A stretch of DNA of 64,000 bases, taken from DASQPR01 sp963724705. Lineage in GTDB: Bacteria; Actinomycetota; Actinomycetes; Mycobacteriales; Micromonosporaceae. A model generated the notes under the pieces. That model did not search any database. It saw only the letters and a list, made by a program, of their open reading frames with translations, and was not told the origin of the DNA. Below, piece after piece: positions 50,355 to 58,696 of this stretch (position 1 is its first letter; each line of letters begins with the position of its first letter). The stretch lies in contig CAVRVS010000002.1 in assembly GCA_963724705.1 (NCBI GenBank), positions 620,001-684,000 of the forward strand. Reading direction: 5' to 3'. A program made the position numbers and the translations under genes.

Positions 50355-51446
50355 ATGTCTGAGTTTCCGATCGGCATATGGGCCGTCACGATCGTCGGGC
50401 TCGTCGGCATCGTGGTCCTCGACCTTACGGTCATCGCCCGGCGGAACCGAACCGTTACCGTGCGCGACGCCGTCATTTGGGTGTCGGTCTACGTCATGCT
50501 CGCCGCGGGGTTCGCCACCGCGTTGTTCGCATTCGGACCACCGGCGGCCGGGGGAGAGTTCGTCGCCGGCTACGTCACCGAATACAGCCTGAGCGTCGAC
50601 AATCTCTTCGTCTTCATGATCATCATGGCGCGTTTCGCCGTTCCACCGCTCGGCCAGGACAAGGCGCTCTACATCGGAATTGTTGGGTCAATGGTGCTGC
50701 GGGCTGTCTTCATCGCCGCGGGCGCTGGCGCCGTGGCCGCGGCGAGCTGGGTGTTCTACCTGTTTGGAGCGCTGCTGTTCTATACCGCCGCGCGACTGGT
50801 CATCGGCGGCGAGGACGGCGAATTCAAGGAGAGTGCTCTCGTCTGGCGGCTTCGGCGGATTCTGCCGATCGGCCACGACTACGACGGCTCGAGGGTCATC
50901 ACGGCGGTAGACGGACGGCGCAAATTCACGCCCTTGATCCTCGTCATCGCGGCGATTTCCATCGCGAACGTGGTTTTCGCCCTCGATTCGATCCCGGCCA
51001 TCTTCGGCCTGACGAGTGATGCGTACGTCATCTTCACCGCCAACGCGTTCGCGCTCATGGGACTGCGTCAGCTGTTCTTTTTGGTCGGCGACCTGCTGAA
51101 CCGCTTGACCTATCTCGACACCGGGCTGGCGGTGATCCTGGGGTTCATCGGCGTCAAGCTGACGGTCGAGGCACTCGCGGGCTCCGGCGTGCGGGCGATC
51201 GGCCCGATCGACCTCCCGGAGATCAGCATCGCGTTCTCGCTCATCTTCATTGGTGCCACGCTCGGTGTCACTGCCGGGGTCAGCTTGCTCGCTTCCTATT
51301 GGCGCGAGCGCCGCCGCCGTCAAAAGCAACGGCGACCTGCGACGCATGCGGCCGGATTGGCCGCACCACCACCTCCGGCCTCGCCGCCAGCAACGGAAAC
51401 TGACACCGCGCACGAGCGCGAAATCGGCCAGTCCGCCACCCCGTGA
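50355..51446 (+). CDS. TerC family membrane protein
   Basis: A 363-residue polytopic protein of the TerC family. FVAGYVTEYSLSVDNLFVFMIIMARF and IANVVFALDSIPAIFGLTSDAYVIFTANAFALMGLRQLFFLV contain the two conserved acidic D-N and D-S-I-P motifs. TerC-type proteins handle manganese or metals and membrane-protein metalation, or tellurite resistance. The C-tail is Pro/Ala-rich. ATG 50355 is chosen over GTG 50352 because of GAGGGACGG upstream. I find no clear yybP-ykoY riboswitch in the leader. Confidence 0.93.
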   Translation: MSEFPIGIWAVTIVGLVGIVVLDLTVIARRNRTVTVRDAVIWVSVYVMLAAGFATALFAFGPPAAGGEFVAGYVTEYSLSVDNLFVFMIIMARFAVPPLGQDKALYIGIVGSMVLRAVFIAAGAGAVAAASWVFYLFGALLFYTAARLVIGGEDGEFKESALVWRLRRILPIGHDYDGSRVITAVDGRRKFTPLILVIAAISIANVVFALDSIPAIFGLTSDAYVIFTANAFALMGLRQLFFLVGDLLNRLTYLDTGLAVILGFIGVKLTVEALAGSGVRAIGPIDLPEISIAFSLIFIGATLGVTAGVSLLASYWRERRRRQKQRRPATHAAGLAAPPPPASPPATETDTAHEREIGQSATP

Positions 51447-51558
51447 CGCGTGTCGTCGGCGGGGTGCCGAGAACGGCTTCATCCCTCGTGGACGAACGCT
51501 GCACGAATGGTGTGAATTGCCGCCACGCGTCGAAATCTGCTTACGGACCGGGGAAGAT

Positions 51559-51568
51559 AGTGATCACT
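51559..51568. promoter_or_regulatory. palindrome AGTGATCACT before SMR gene
   Basis: A perfect 10-bp palindrome 33 bases upstream of the SMR start, in the promoter position. Confidence 0.35.
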
Positions 51569-51601
51569 GGGATTGACGGACGACGCAGATCGGAGGCGTA
51601 G

Positions 51602-51925
51602 ATGGCCTGGTTTCTCGTGGTAGTTGCGGGCCTGCTCGAGACCGGGTTTGCGATCTTTTTGAAGCAGAGCCACGGGCTCACCCGCATCGCACCGACCGTA
51701 CTGTTCGCGGTCTTTGCACTCGGAAGCTTCGGGTTGCTTACGGCGGCCCTGCGCCACCTGGAAGTCGGGCCGGCCTACGCGGTGTGGACCGGCATCGGCG
51801 CCGCCGGTACGGCTATCGCCGGCATGATCTGGCTTTCCGAGTCGGTGACGACGATGAAGATCGCATCGATCATCCTCGTGGTGGCCGGCGTCATAGGCTT
51901 ACAACTCAGCGGCACCGGGCACTGA
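51602..51925 (+). CDS. small multidrug resistance (SMR) exporter, SugE/Gdx-like
   Basis: A 107-residue protein with four membrane helices. Helix 1 holds the essential Glu in LLETGFAIFLK, helix 3 has AYAVWTGIGAAGTAIAG, and helix 4 is MKIASIILVVAGVIGLQL. The pattern fits the SugE/Gdx branch, which exports guanidinium and some quaternary ammonium compounds. GGAGG lies seven bases before the ATG. No guanidine riboswitch was found in the leader. It is a single gene downstream of terC. Confidence 0.9.
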   Translation: MAWFLVVVAGLLETGFAIFLKQSHGLTRIAPTVLFAVFALGSFGLLTAALRHLEVGPAYAVWTGIGAAGTAIAGMIWLSESVTTMKIASIILVVAGVIGLQLSGTGH

Positions 51926-52088
51926 GCGCCCCGTCGTCCGAGGCCAGATGATCACCGACCGCTCGGCTGCGGCTGCGCTGCGTACATCTAGGTATGCTCA
52001 TGTGTACCGTCGTTCGCACCGCACTTGCTGCGCTGTGGTTACCGGCGCGACGTCCGCGGAACGCGACGTCCGAGGAAGGGTGAGGGCA

Positions 52089-52790
52089 ATGGCCGTCCGG
52101 AAGGCGCGCTCGGGCCCGGAGCCGTCGCAACCGACGGCGCCCGTGTCGCCCGAGCCGCGCGTCCCGCCGTACGAGATGCTCAAGCGAGCAATCCTCAGTG
52201 GCGAGCTCAAGCCCGGTGCGCAACTCGTCGAGACACCGCTCGCGATCTGGTGCGGCGTCAGCCGGACGCCGATCCGGGAAGCGCTGCGCCGGCTCGAACA
52301 GGATGGCTTGGTCCACTACAGCGAGGGCGGCCTCGTCGTCCGGGAGCGCAGCCCGGCCGAGATTCTCGACATCTACGAGACCCGGACCGTGCTCGAAGCG
52401 ACCGCCGGCCGGATGGCGGCGGAACGCCGGACCGATCATGACGTACGGATGCTACGGGCGACGTTGCGGCGCGGCGAGGCGATCGGCACGAGCGATACGC
52501 TCGCGATGGTCGAGGCGAATCGACAGTTCCATCGCATGGTGTGGCGGGCCAGCCACAACGAATCGCTGCTGGACCTGTTGGAGCGACTGAATCTGCACCT
52601 CGCCCGCTATCCGGAGACGACGCTGGCTTCGCCGGGCCGCTGGGATACCGCGCGCCGCGAGCACAGGCTGCTCGTAGACGCCATCGAGAGCCGGGACGCC
52701 AGCGGTGCACATGACATCGCGCTCCGGCATTTCGTCGAGGCCCGTGACATCCGGCTCGCGTTGTTCGCCGACGACGCCGCGGCCGTCTAG
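52089..52790 (+). CDS. GntR family regulator, FCD (FadR-type) domain
   Basis: A 233-residue regulator. The winged helix is PPYEMLKRAILSGELKPGAQLVETPLAIWCGVSRTPIREALRRLEQDGLV (residues about 30-80, split here by helices), and the FCD ligand domain has DIYETRTVLEATAGRMAA, ANRQFHRMVWRASHN and the metal-site His residues. FCD domains often bind carboxylic acids. ATG 52089 is preceded by GAGGG. It lies directly upstream of tcuA, so tricarballylate or a related acid is a likely signal. In Salmonella the tcu regulator is LysR-type, so a GntR regulator here would be a replacement. Confidence 0.87.
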   Translation: MAVRKARSGPEPSQPTAPVSPEPRVPPYEMLKRAILSGELKPGAQLVETPLAIWCGVSRTPIREALRRLEQDGLVHYSEGGLVVRERSPAEILDIYETRTVLEATAGRMAAERRTDHDVRMLRATLRRGEAIGTSDTLAMVEANRQFHRMVWRASHNESLLDLLERLNLHLARYPETTLASPGRWDTARREHRLLVDAIESRDASGAHDIALRHFVEARDIRLALFADDAAAV

Positions 52791-52843
52791 CCGCTCCACC
52801 CCTGCACCCGCCGCCGCCCACCCCTTCAAACTCTGCGTACCGT

Positions 52844-52851
52844 TGTATACA
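52844..52851. promoter_or_regulatory. GntR-type operator in tcuA promoter
   Basis: TGTATACA, an 8-bp palindrome inside TTGTATACAC, matches the FadR-type T-G-T-n-n-n-A-C-A form. It is 68 bases upstream of the tcuA start. Confidence 0.5.
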
Positions 52852-52918
52852 CTCGCATGGCGTGGGCCGGTCAAGAGTCGGCCACCCATCGGATCGCACC
52901 GGGCCAAGGAGGATTCAC

Positions 52919-54505
52919 GTGATCGAATGCGGTCAATGGCGCCACGATCGCGTGGATCGGGTCGAGCCGCGATTGCGCGGGCGCCCGATGACCGGCACCG
53001 TCGGCTGGGCCGCCGATCAGCACGAGACCGGCGCACCGTCGTCGAGCGTCCCGGCCGCCCGCACCCAACGCGGCCACCGCGGCGAGCGCGACCAACCGGG
53101 GTCGCCGGCCTGGACCGAGCCGGAGTGGGACGTTGTCGTGGTCGGCGGCGGCAACGCGGCGCTGGTGGCCGCGATGGCCGCCGACGACCGGGGAGCCCGT
53201 GTCCTCGTGGTCGAGCGCGCGCCCAAGCACATGCGGGGTGGAAACACCCGCCACACCCGCAACATTCGCTGTACGCACGTGGGCGAGGACGAGTTCAGCA
53301 AGGGCTCGTATCTGTTCGACGAGTTGTGGAAGGACCTCTGCAACGTCGGTGACGGCCCCAACAACGAGGAACTTGCCCGCATCACGGTCGGCGACTCGGA
53401 GACGATGCCGAAATGGATGGATGACCACGGTGCGCGCTGGCAGAAACCGCTCCACGGCACGCTGCACCTCGACCGTACGAACCGGTTCTTCCTCGGCGGC
53501 GGCAAGGCGCTGCTGAACGCCTACTACCGGGAAGCGGCCGGTCGCCCGCGGATCACGGTGGTCTACGACGCCATGGTCGAGGAGTTCGACTTCGTCGGCG
53601 CACGGTGCACATCGCTCGTCGTCGCGTACGGCGGAGCCCGGCACCGCGTACGGACGCAGGCGGTGATCTGCGCAAGCGGCGGCTTCGAGGCCAACCTCGA
53701 ATGGCTCGGGCGCTACTGGGGCGATGCCGCCAAGAACTACATCATCCGGGGGACGCCCTACAACGACGGGCACGTCCTCGCCAAGCTGTATCGAGGCGAA
53801 CGCGGCGAGCGCGGGACAGGAACGCGGGTTCCACGCGATCGCGGTCGACGCGCGAGCGCCGAAGTTCGACGGCGGCATCGCGACACGCTGGACACGATCC
53901 CGTTCGGCATCGCGGTCAACCAGTTCGGCCAGCGGTTCTACGACGAGGGCGAAGACATCTGGCCGAAGCGGTATGCCACGTGGGGGCGGCGCATCGCCGA
54001 GCAGCCGGGCCAGATCGCGACGGCGCTGTGGGACTCCAAGGTGAACAACCTCTTCCTGCCACCCATGTACGGAGTCACGTCGGCGGACACGATCGCCGGC
54101 CTAGCGTCGGCGCTCGATCTCGATCCGCACGCGGTCGTCGCGACGGTGGAGGCCTATAACCGGGCCGTGGTCGACGGCGGCACCTTCGATCCGTCCCGTC
54201 TCGACGACTGCCATACGAGGTCGTTGACTCCCGAGAAGACGCATTGGGCCCAACGACTCGATCGTCCGCCGTACTACGGGATCGCGATGCGGCCGGGCAT
54301 CACGTTCACGTACATGGGTGTCGCCGTACGAAGTGACGCCCGGGTCGTACGGACCGACGGCACGACCTTCGACAACGTGTTCGCGGCCGGCGAGATCATG
54401 TCGGGAAACATCCTCAGCACCGGGTACATGGCCGGTTTCGGAATGACGATCGGCAGCGTCTGGGGACGCCGCGCCGGTTGGGAGGCAGCCAAACATGGCC
54501 ATTGA
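52919..54505 (+). CDS. tcuA: tricarballylate dehydrogenase TcuA (FAD), internally frame-shifted segment
   Basis: A 528-residue FAD enzyme oxidising tricarballylate to cis-aconitate. FAD motif: EWDVVVVGGGNAALVAAMAA, then G-G-N-T-R-H-T-R-N-I-R, GWRFGDEGEDIW-type FYDEGEDIWPKRYA, and FAAGEIMSGNILSTGY. GTG 52919 has AAGGAGGA upstream. Between about 53790 and 53889 the reading frame gives Arg-rich sequence (RGERGTGTRVPRDRGRR), while the next frame gives the family block GFHAIAVDARAPKFDGG. One extra base near 53790 and one missing base near 53889 would explain it; the net shift is zero so the gene stays open, but about 30 residues are wrong. It is followed by tcuB with a third frameshift. Confidence 0.85.
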   Translation: MIECGQWRHDRVDRVEPRLRGRPMTGTVGWAADQHETGAPSSSVPAARTQRGHRGERDQPGSPAWTEPEWDVVVVGGGNAALVAAMAADDRGARVLVVERAPKHMRGGNTRHTRNIRCTHVGEDEFSKGSYLFDELWKDLCNVGDGPNNEELARITVGDSETMPKWMDDHGARWQKPLHGTLHLDRTNRFFLGGGKALLNAYYREAAGRPRITVVYDAMVEEFDFVGARCTSLVVAYGGARHRVRTQAVICASGGFEANLEWLGRYWGDAAKNYIIRGTPYNDGHVLAKLYRGERGERGTGTRVPRDRGRRASAEVRRRHRDTLDTIPFGIAVNQFGQRFYDEGEDIWPKRYATWGRRIAEQPGQIATALWDSKVNNLFLPPMYGVTSADTIAGLASALDLDPHAVVATVEAYNRAVVDGGTFDPSRLDDCHTRSLTPEKTHWAQRLDRPPYYGIAMRPGITFTYMGVAVRSDARVVRTDGTTFDNVFAAGEIMSGNILSTGYMAGFGMTIGSVWGRRAGWEAAKHGH

Positions 54506-55647
54506 CCGGTCCCCGGTCGCCGTCCGGTCGATCGACATCGGCGCCCGGACGTCGCTGCACATGCTCGTCGAGGAGGCCTCGCGGCAACTCGACATCTGCA
54601 ACGCATGCCGCTACTGCGAAGGCTTCTGTGCCGTTTTCCCGGCGCTGGAACGACGCACGGTGTCTGAGCCAGGGCGACGTCAGCCAGATCGCCAATCTCT
54701 GCCACGACTGCCGTGCCTGCTACGACGCGTGCATGTACACCGAGCCGCACGACTTCGACCTCAACGTGCCGAAGGTGCTCTCGGCCGTACGCGTCGCGGA
54801 CTACCGGCGCTACGTGTGGCCCCGGTCGGTGCCTCGGATGCTGTCTGGCTGGAGCGGCGTATTCGCCGGCGCCGTCGTCGCGATCGCGGTCGTTCTGATC
54901 GTCGCGGTCATCAACGTCGGATTCTCCGGGCTCCTCCAGGACCCGACCGGCTCGGCTTCGCCGTACGCCCTCATTCCGTACCCGGTGCTGCTGGTGATGA
55001 TGCTGGCGCCGGCGGTGTTCGCCGTCATCGTCATGGGCGCCGCGGCCCGCACGTACTGGCGAGAGATCGGCGGCGCCCCGCCCGGTCGCTCGGTGCCGGC
55101 CGCGGCCTGGCAGGCGGTCGGCTACGCGGCGAGTCTGCGTTATCTGCGTGGCGGCGGCGGCGACTGCTACTACCCCGAGGACGAATTGCCGTCGCCCGCG
55201 CGGCGACGCCTACACGGCATGGTCGCGTACGGCTTCGGCCTGTGCCTGGTGTCGACCGTCAGCGCCGGCATCATGCAAGATTTCCTCGGCATCGATCCGC
55301 CCTACGCGCTGGTGTCCGTGCCGGTGCTGAGCGGGCTCGTGGGCGGGATCGGGCTCGCCGCTGGATGTCTCGGTCTCCTGGTGCTGAAGGCGCGATCGTC
55401 GGACGTCACGAGCTTCGCGCAGATGACCATTAAGGACTACGGATTCCTCGTGTCGCTACTGTTCCTCGCGCTGACGGGCCTGGCGACGCTGTTCACCCGG
55501 ACGACGCCGGCGTACGGCCTCGTGCTCATCGTCCACCTCGCGGCGATCGGCTTGACGTTCGCCGCCGCGCCGTACAGCAAGTTCGTCCACCTCATTTACC
55601 GCTTTCTGGCGCTGGTGCGGGACAACCTCGAGCGGGCGGCGGCGTAA
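54495..55647 (+). pseudogene. tcuB: tricarballylate utilisation protein TcuB, frameshifted
   Basis: TcuB is the iron-sulphur membrane partner that re-oxidises the TcuA flavin. The N-terminal part, from ATG 54495 (overlapping tcuA by 11 bases), codes the first 4Fe-4S site CNACRYCEGFC and ALERRTV. The continuation, LSQGDVSQIANLCHDCRACYDACMY with the second Cys group and then six to seven membrane helices, is one frame on. One extra base near 54661 (the T in GTGTCTGAG) breaks the gene; removing it restores a continuous product of about 383 residues. The 3' end overlaps the convergent ATPase gene by 56 bases. It may be a decayed gene or a sequencing error. Confidence 0.85.
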
Positions 55648-56194
55648 CCGGCGCGCCGGCGAGCACGTCCTCGACGACCGCGACCCGATCGGCGACCGAA
55701 CCGGGCTCGACGTCGACGATGTCGTAGCCGAGGTCTCGATAGACGTCGAGATGGATGCGTTCGAACGTCACCGCGTCGGCGTACGAGATCCGTCGCGCCA
55801 CGGTCGGCACCACGAAGCCGATGTTGTGCACGAAGAAGACGCGCCGATCGTAGGTGCTCTGGCGAGCGATCCGATGGAGTTCCGCGGCGAGGACGGCGGG
55901 GACCGGACGACGTACGTAGCGGGCCAACGCGAGCGTGCACACCGGTGACCGGTCGAAGACCGTGACACCTATGGCCTCGCGGTCGGCCGTTAGCTGGCGC
56001 TGCCGTTGCAGCGCCACAATGCGCTCGATGAAACCGTCTCCGCGCCACGGTTCCACGATGCGCTGGGCGGCCAGCGTGTTGATGATGTCGGTGGCCGCCT
56101 CGCCGACAACGTGGTGACCGCGATCGCGGAGCGCGGCCAGGATCGTGGTCTTCCCCGAACCGGGTGCTCCGGTCAGGATGTAGCGCGTTGGCAC
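55592..56194 (-). CDS. AAA family ATPase/kinase (AAA_28)
   Basis: A 200-residue P-loop NTPase. The Walker A motif GAPGSGKTTIL is near the N-terminus; VFDRSPVCTLALARY holds an acidic/Walker-B-like region, and VFFVHNIGFVVPTVARR plus RIHLDVYRDLGYDIVDV are typical of the AAA_28 / NadR kinase-like group. It is likely a small-molecule or nucleotide kinase. GTG 56194 has AGGAGG nine bases upstream. It lies downstream of an APH-type kinase gene on the same strand (46-base gap), suggesting a joint operon. Confidence 0.82.
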   Translation of the reverse strand: MPTRYILTGAPGSGKTTILAALRDRGHHVVGEAATDIINTLAAQRIVEPWRGDGFIERIVALQRQRQLTADREAIGVTVFDRSPVCTLALARYVRRPVPAVLAAELHRIARQSTYDRRVFFVHNIGFVVPTVARRISYADAVTFERIHLDVYRDLGYDIVDVEPGSVADRVAVVEDVLAGAPVTPPPARGCPAPAPESGK

Positions 56195-56240
56195 GGTTTC
56201 GCCTCCTGGGGTATGGGTGCCCCCTTTTGGCGACACCGCC

Positions 56241-57140
56241 TCAACTGAATGCGGCGCCGTCCGGCGGCGGCAGGTCGAGCAGAGCGGCCGCCCACGGCAG
56301 AGCGACCTCGAGTTGTCTACGTTGGATGTGGCGCACCAGCGGTGCCGTTGGGGGAGCGGGCAATCCGGCTCGGCTGGCGAAGTAGCCGGCAACGTGCGCG
56401 GCCATGCCGGGCGTCATGTGCGGGGCGACCTTGTCCGGCGCGGGACCGCCTTCGAGGTACAGACTCGGCAGCAGGAACGCGACGTCGATCTCGGGGTTGC
56501 CGACCGACGTATGGTTCCAGTCCACGAGAACCGTTGCGCCGTCGCGGAAACACAGGTTGTCGCTGCGGACATCCGCATGCAGCAACGCGGTGCCGTCAAG
56601 CAACCGCGAATCGGCCGCGCCGATGAGAGTGGGCAACGCGCGGTCCAGCCACGCACGCGTACAGAGACCCAATGACAATAAGGGTACGGCATCCTGCGCG
56701 ACGAATGCCCATCCGGTCTCCGGTGTCAGGACGGTGATGCCGGCGGCCGGCGTGCCGGGCGGCGGCTCCAGCGCCGCGATCCGGTCGAGCGTCTTGAGTA
56801 CTGCATCGATGCGTGCACGCGTCCACGGCGGCGGCCACACGCACCCGCTCAGGTCCTCAAGGGCGAGAACGGGAAGCTCGCCGTCGTCGAACCAGCCGAG
56901 CACCTCCGGTCGGAAATCGTCGCACACGTGCTGGTACACCTCGAACTCACGGCGAAGCCAGGTCGCGGTTCGCGCGTCGTCGGCGTGCTTGACGAAGACC
57001 GTACGGCCGTTGGCCAACGTCACGACCCAGCGCCGGTTGTTGGCGTACCCGCGATTGATTCGTCGAGCCGCGACGAGGCGCTCGCCGAGCGCGGACCGGA
57101 TGCGCGCTGTTTCCTGAGGATCAGGGACGGCCCGTGACAT
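56241..57140 (-). CDS. phosphotransferase, APH fold
   Basis: A 299-residue APH-type kinase. The catalytic loop is LLHADVRSDNLCF (H-x-D-x4-N), the metal Asp is in VLVDWNHTSVG, and the N-lobe has VFVKHAD. The substrate is unknown. ATG 57140 lies six bases after a TACGCT -10 element, which decides it against a longer reading from 57233 that would cross the promoter. It is divergent from an ArsR-type regulator with an inverted repeat between them, and it is followed by the AAA_28 gene. Confidence 0.85.
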   Translation of the reverse strand: MSRAVPDPQETARIRSALGERLVAARRINRGYANNRRWVVTLANGRTVFVKHADDARTATWLRREFEVYQHVCDDFRPEVLGWFDDGELPVLALEDLSGCVWPPPWTRARIDAVLKTLDRIAALEPPPGTPAAGITVLTPETGWAFVAQDAVPLLSLGLCTRAWLDRALPTLIGAADSRLLDGTALLHADVRSDNLCFRDGATVLVDWNHTSVGNPEIDVAFLLPSLYLEGGPAPDKVAPHMTPGMAAHVAGYFASRAGLPAPPTAPLVRHIQRRQLEVALPWAAALLDLPPPDGAAFS

Positions 57141-57146
57141 CCCGGA

Positions 57147-57152
57147 AGCGTA
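57147..57152 (-). promoter_or_regulatory. -10 of leaderless APH kinase gene
   Basis: TACGCT on the minus strand, six bases before ATG 57140. Confidence 0.6.
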
Positions 57153-57226
57153 AATGCGGCGCCGCGGAGATCGCGATGCATTAACGCACGGCCCGACGCG
57201 CCCAACCACGGACAATACCAACTGTC

Positions 57227-57255
57227 TTGACAAGAAAAATTGTCGGTGGCACAGT
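57227..57255 (+). promoter_or_regulatory. arsR promoter with overlapping inverted repeat
   Basis: -35 TTGACA (57227-57232), 17-base spacer, -10 CACAGT (57250-57255), then seven bases to ATG 57263. The inverted repeat GACAA-GAAAAA-TTGTC (57229-57244) covers the -35 and spacer, a natural place for autorepression. A further half-site GACAA lies at 57211-57215. Confidence 0.7.
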
Positions 57256-57262
57256 GGGACTC

Positions 57263-57880
57263 ATGCACGACGTAGCAGTCATCGAAGATGCGGCGACGGC
57301 CGAGGTCTCGCTCGATCCGACCCGGGCCCGTCTGTTGGCCGCGCTGGCCGAACCGGGCTCGGCGACGAGCCTGGCAGCCAAGGTCGGGCTGGCCCGCCAG
57401 AAGGTGAATTACCACCTTCGAGCGCTAGAGGAGCACGGCCTGGTCGAGCTGGTGGCCGAGCGCCGCAAGGGCAACATGACCGAGCGGGTGCTGCGCGCGA
57501 CCGCCGCGTCTTACGTGATTTCGCCGATGGCACTGTCGCCGGTCGCGCCGGATCCGGCCCGCGCGCCGGACCGGCTGTCGGCCCGTTGGCTGCTCGCCGT
57601 CGCGGCGAAGCTCGTCCGCGACGTCGGCGCCATGATCAGCGGTGCGGACAAGGCCGGCAAGCGCGTCGCGACGTTCGCGCTGGACGGTGAAGTCCGCTTC
57701 GCCAGCGCGCGCGACCGGTCCGCGTTCGTCGAAGAGCTGACGGCCGCGGTCACCACGCTGGTCGCGAAATACCACGACGACAACGCCTCCGGTGGACGCG
57801 ATCACCGCATCGTGGTGGCCGTCCATCCGAGCGTCAAGAACATCGAACCGACTACCGAGACGGGACCTGAGCAGCCATGA
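57263..57880 (+). CDS. ArsR-type winged-helix regulator
   Basis: A 205-residue regulator. The wing reads LLAALAEPGSATSLAAKVGLARQKVNYHLRALEEHGLVELVAERRKGNMTERVLRATA (residues about 25-80 in helices). The C-terminal domain has YVISPMALSPVAPDPARAP and a later basic/acidic region; no Cys or His metal site is clear. It resembles the group co-located with SRPBCC genes. ATG 57263 is seven bases after the -10. It overlaps the next gene by four bases and heads a four-gene operon (57263-60076). Confidence 0.85.
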   Translation: MHDVAVIEDAATAEVSLDPTRARLLAALAEPGSATSLAAKVGLARQKVNYHLRALEEHGLVELVAERRKGNMTERVLRATAASYVISPMALSPVAPDPARAPDRLSARWLLAVAAKLVRDVGAMISGADKAGKRVATFALDGEVRFASARDRSAFVEELTAAVTTLVAKYHDDNASGGRDHRIVVAVHPSVKNIEPTTETGPEQP

Positions 57881-58695
57881 GCATTGTGACTTCAGCCGAT
57901 GGAACGTCGATCGGATATGACAAGACCGGATCGGGCCCGGCGCTCGTCCTGGTCGACGGAGCGTTCTGCAGCCGTACGTTCGGCCCGATGCCGGACCTGA
58001 CGCCGCTGCTCGCCACCAGCTTCACGGTTTACGCCTACGATCGCCGCGGTCGTGGCGGGAGCGGCGACACGAAGCCGTACGCGCCCGAGCGCGAGATCGA
58101 GGACGTCGAAGCGTTGATCGACGCGGCCGGGGGATCCGCTTACGTGTACGGGATATCGTCCGGAGCGGTGCTGGCTCTGCGGGCCGCGGCTGCCTTGCCC
58201 GGCAAGGTGACGAAGCTTGCCATCTACGAAGCACCGATGCTCGTCGACGACAGCCGCCCAGCGCCGCCGGCCGACTATCTCCACCAGATCAACGACATGC
58301 TCGCCCGCGGTCGCAACGGCGACACCGTGGCGTTCTTCATGACGAAAATGGTCGGGGCGCCGGCGTTCGTGCCGTACCTCATCCGGGTCATGCCGGCTTG
58401 GAAGAAGCTCAAGGCGGCCGCGCCGACCCTGCCTTATGACCTCGCGATTCTCGGCGACAGCCAGACCGGAAAGGGTATCCCGGCCGAGCTCGCCAAGACG
58501 ATCGGATCCATCGATGCGCCGGTCTGGTGCGGCGACGGCGGCAAAAGCCCCGCGTGGATGCACCACGCTCAGGATGCCGTGGCCGCGATGCTGTCCGATT
58601 CGCGGCGGGAGACGCTGGCTGGGCAGACACACCAGGTCAAGCCCGCAGTCATCGCGCCCGCGCTCACCGCGTTCTTCGCCGAGGGAGATATCTGA
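57877..58695 (+). CDS. alpha/beta hydrolase
   Basis: A 272-residue alpha/beta-fold hydrolase. Oxyanion region LVLVDGAFCSRTFGP replaces the usual HG-x; YDRRGRGGSGDT is the strand 4 motif, and the nucleophile elbow is YGISSGAVLALR (Ser). The last part has LAGQTHQVKP, the likely catalytic His. It overlaps the ArsR stop by four bases and precedes the SRPBCC gene by one base. Substrate unknown. Confidence 0.88.
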   Translation: MSIVTSADGTSIGYDKTGSGPALVLVDGAFCSRTFGPMPDLTPLLATSFTVYAYDRRGRGGSGDTKPYAPEREIEDVEALIDAAGGSAYVYGISSGAVLALRAAAALPGKVTKLAIYEAPMLVDDSRPAPPADYLHQINDMLARGRNGDTVAFFMTKMVGAPAFVPYLIRVMPAWKKLKAAAPTLPYDLAILGDSQTGKGIPAELAKTIGSIDAPVWCGDGGKSPAWMHHAQDAVAAMLSDSRRETLAGQTHQVKPAVIAPALTAFFAEGDI

Positions 58696-58696
58696 C

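Noticed and set aside
51447..51601. Guanidine (ykkC, mini-ykkC or guanidine-III) riboswitch before the SugE/Gdx-like gene
   Set aside because: No paired ACGR tetraloops or the other core motifs could be found; the only clean signal is a 10-bp palindrome.
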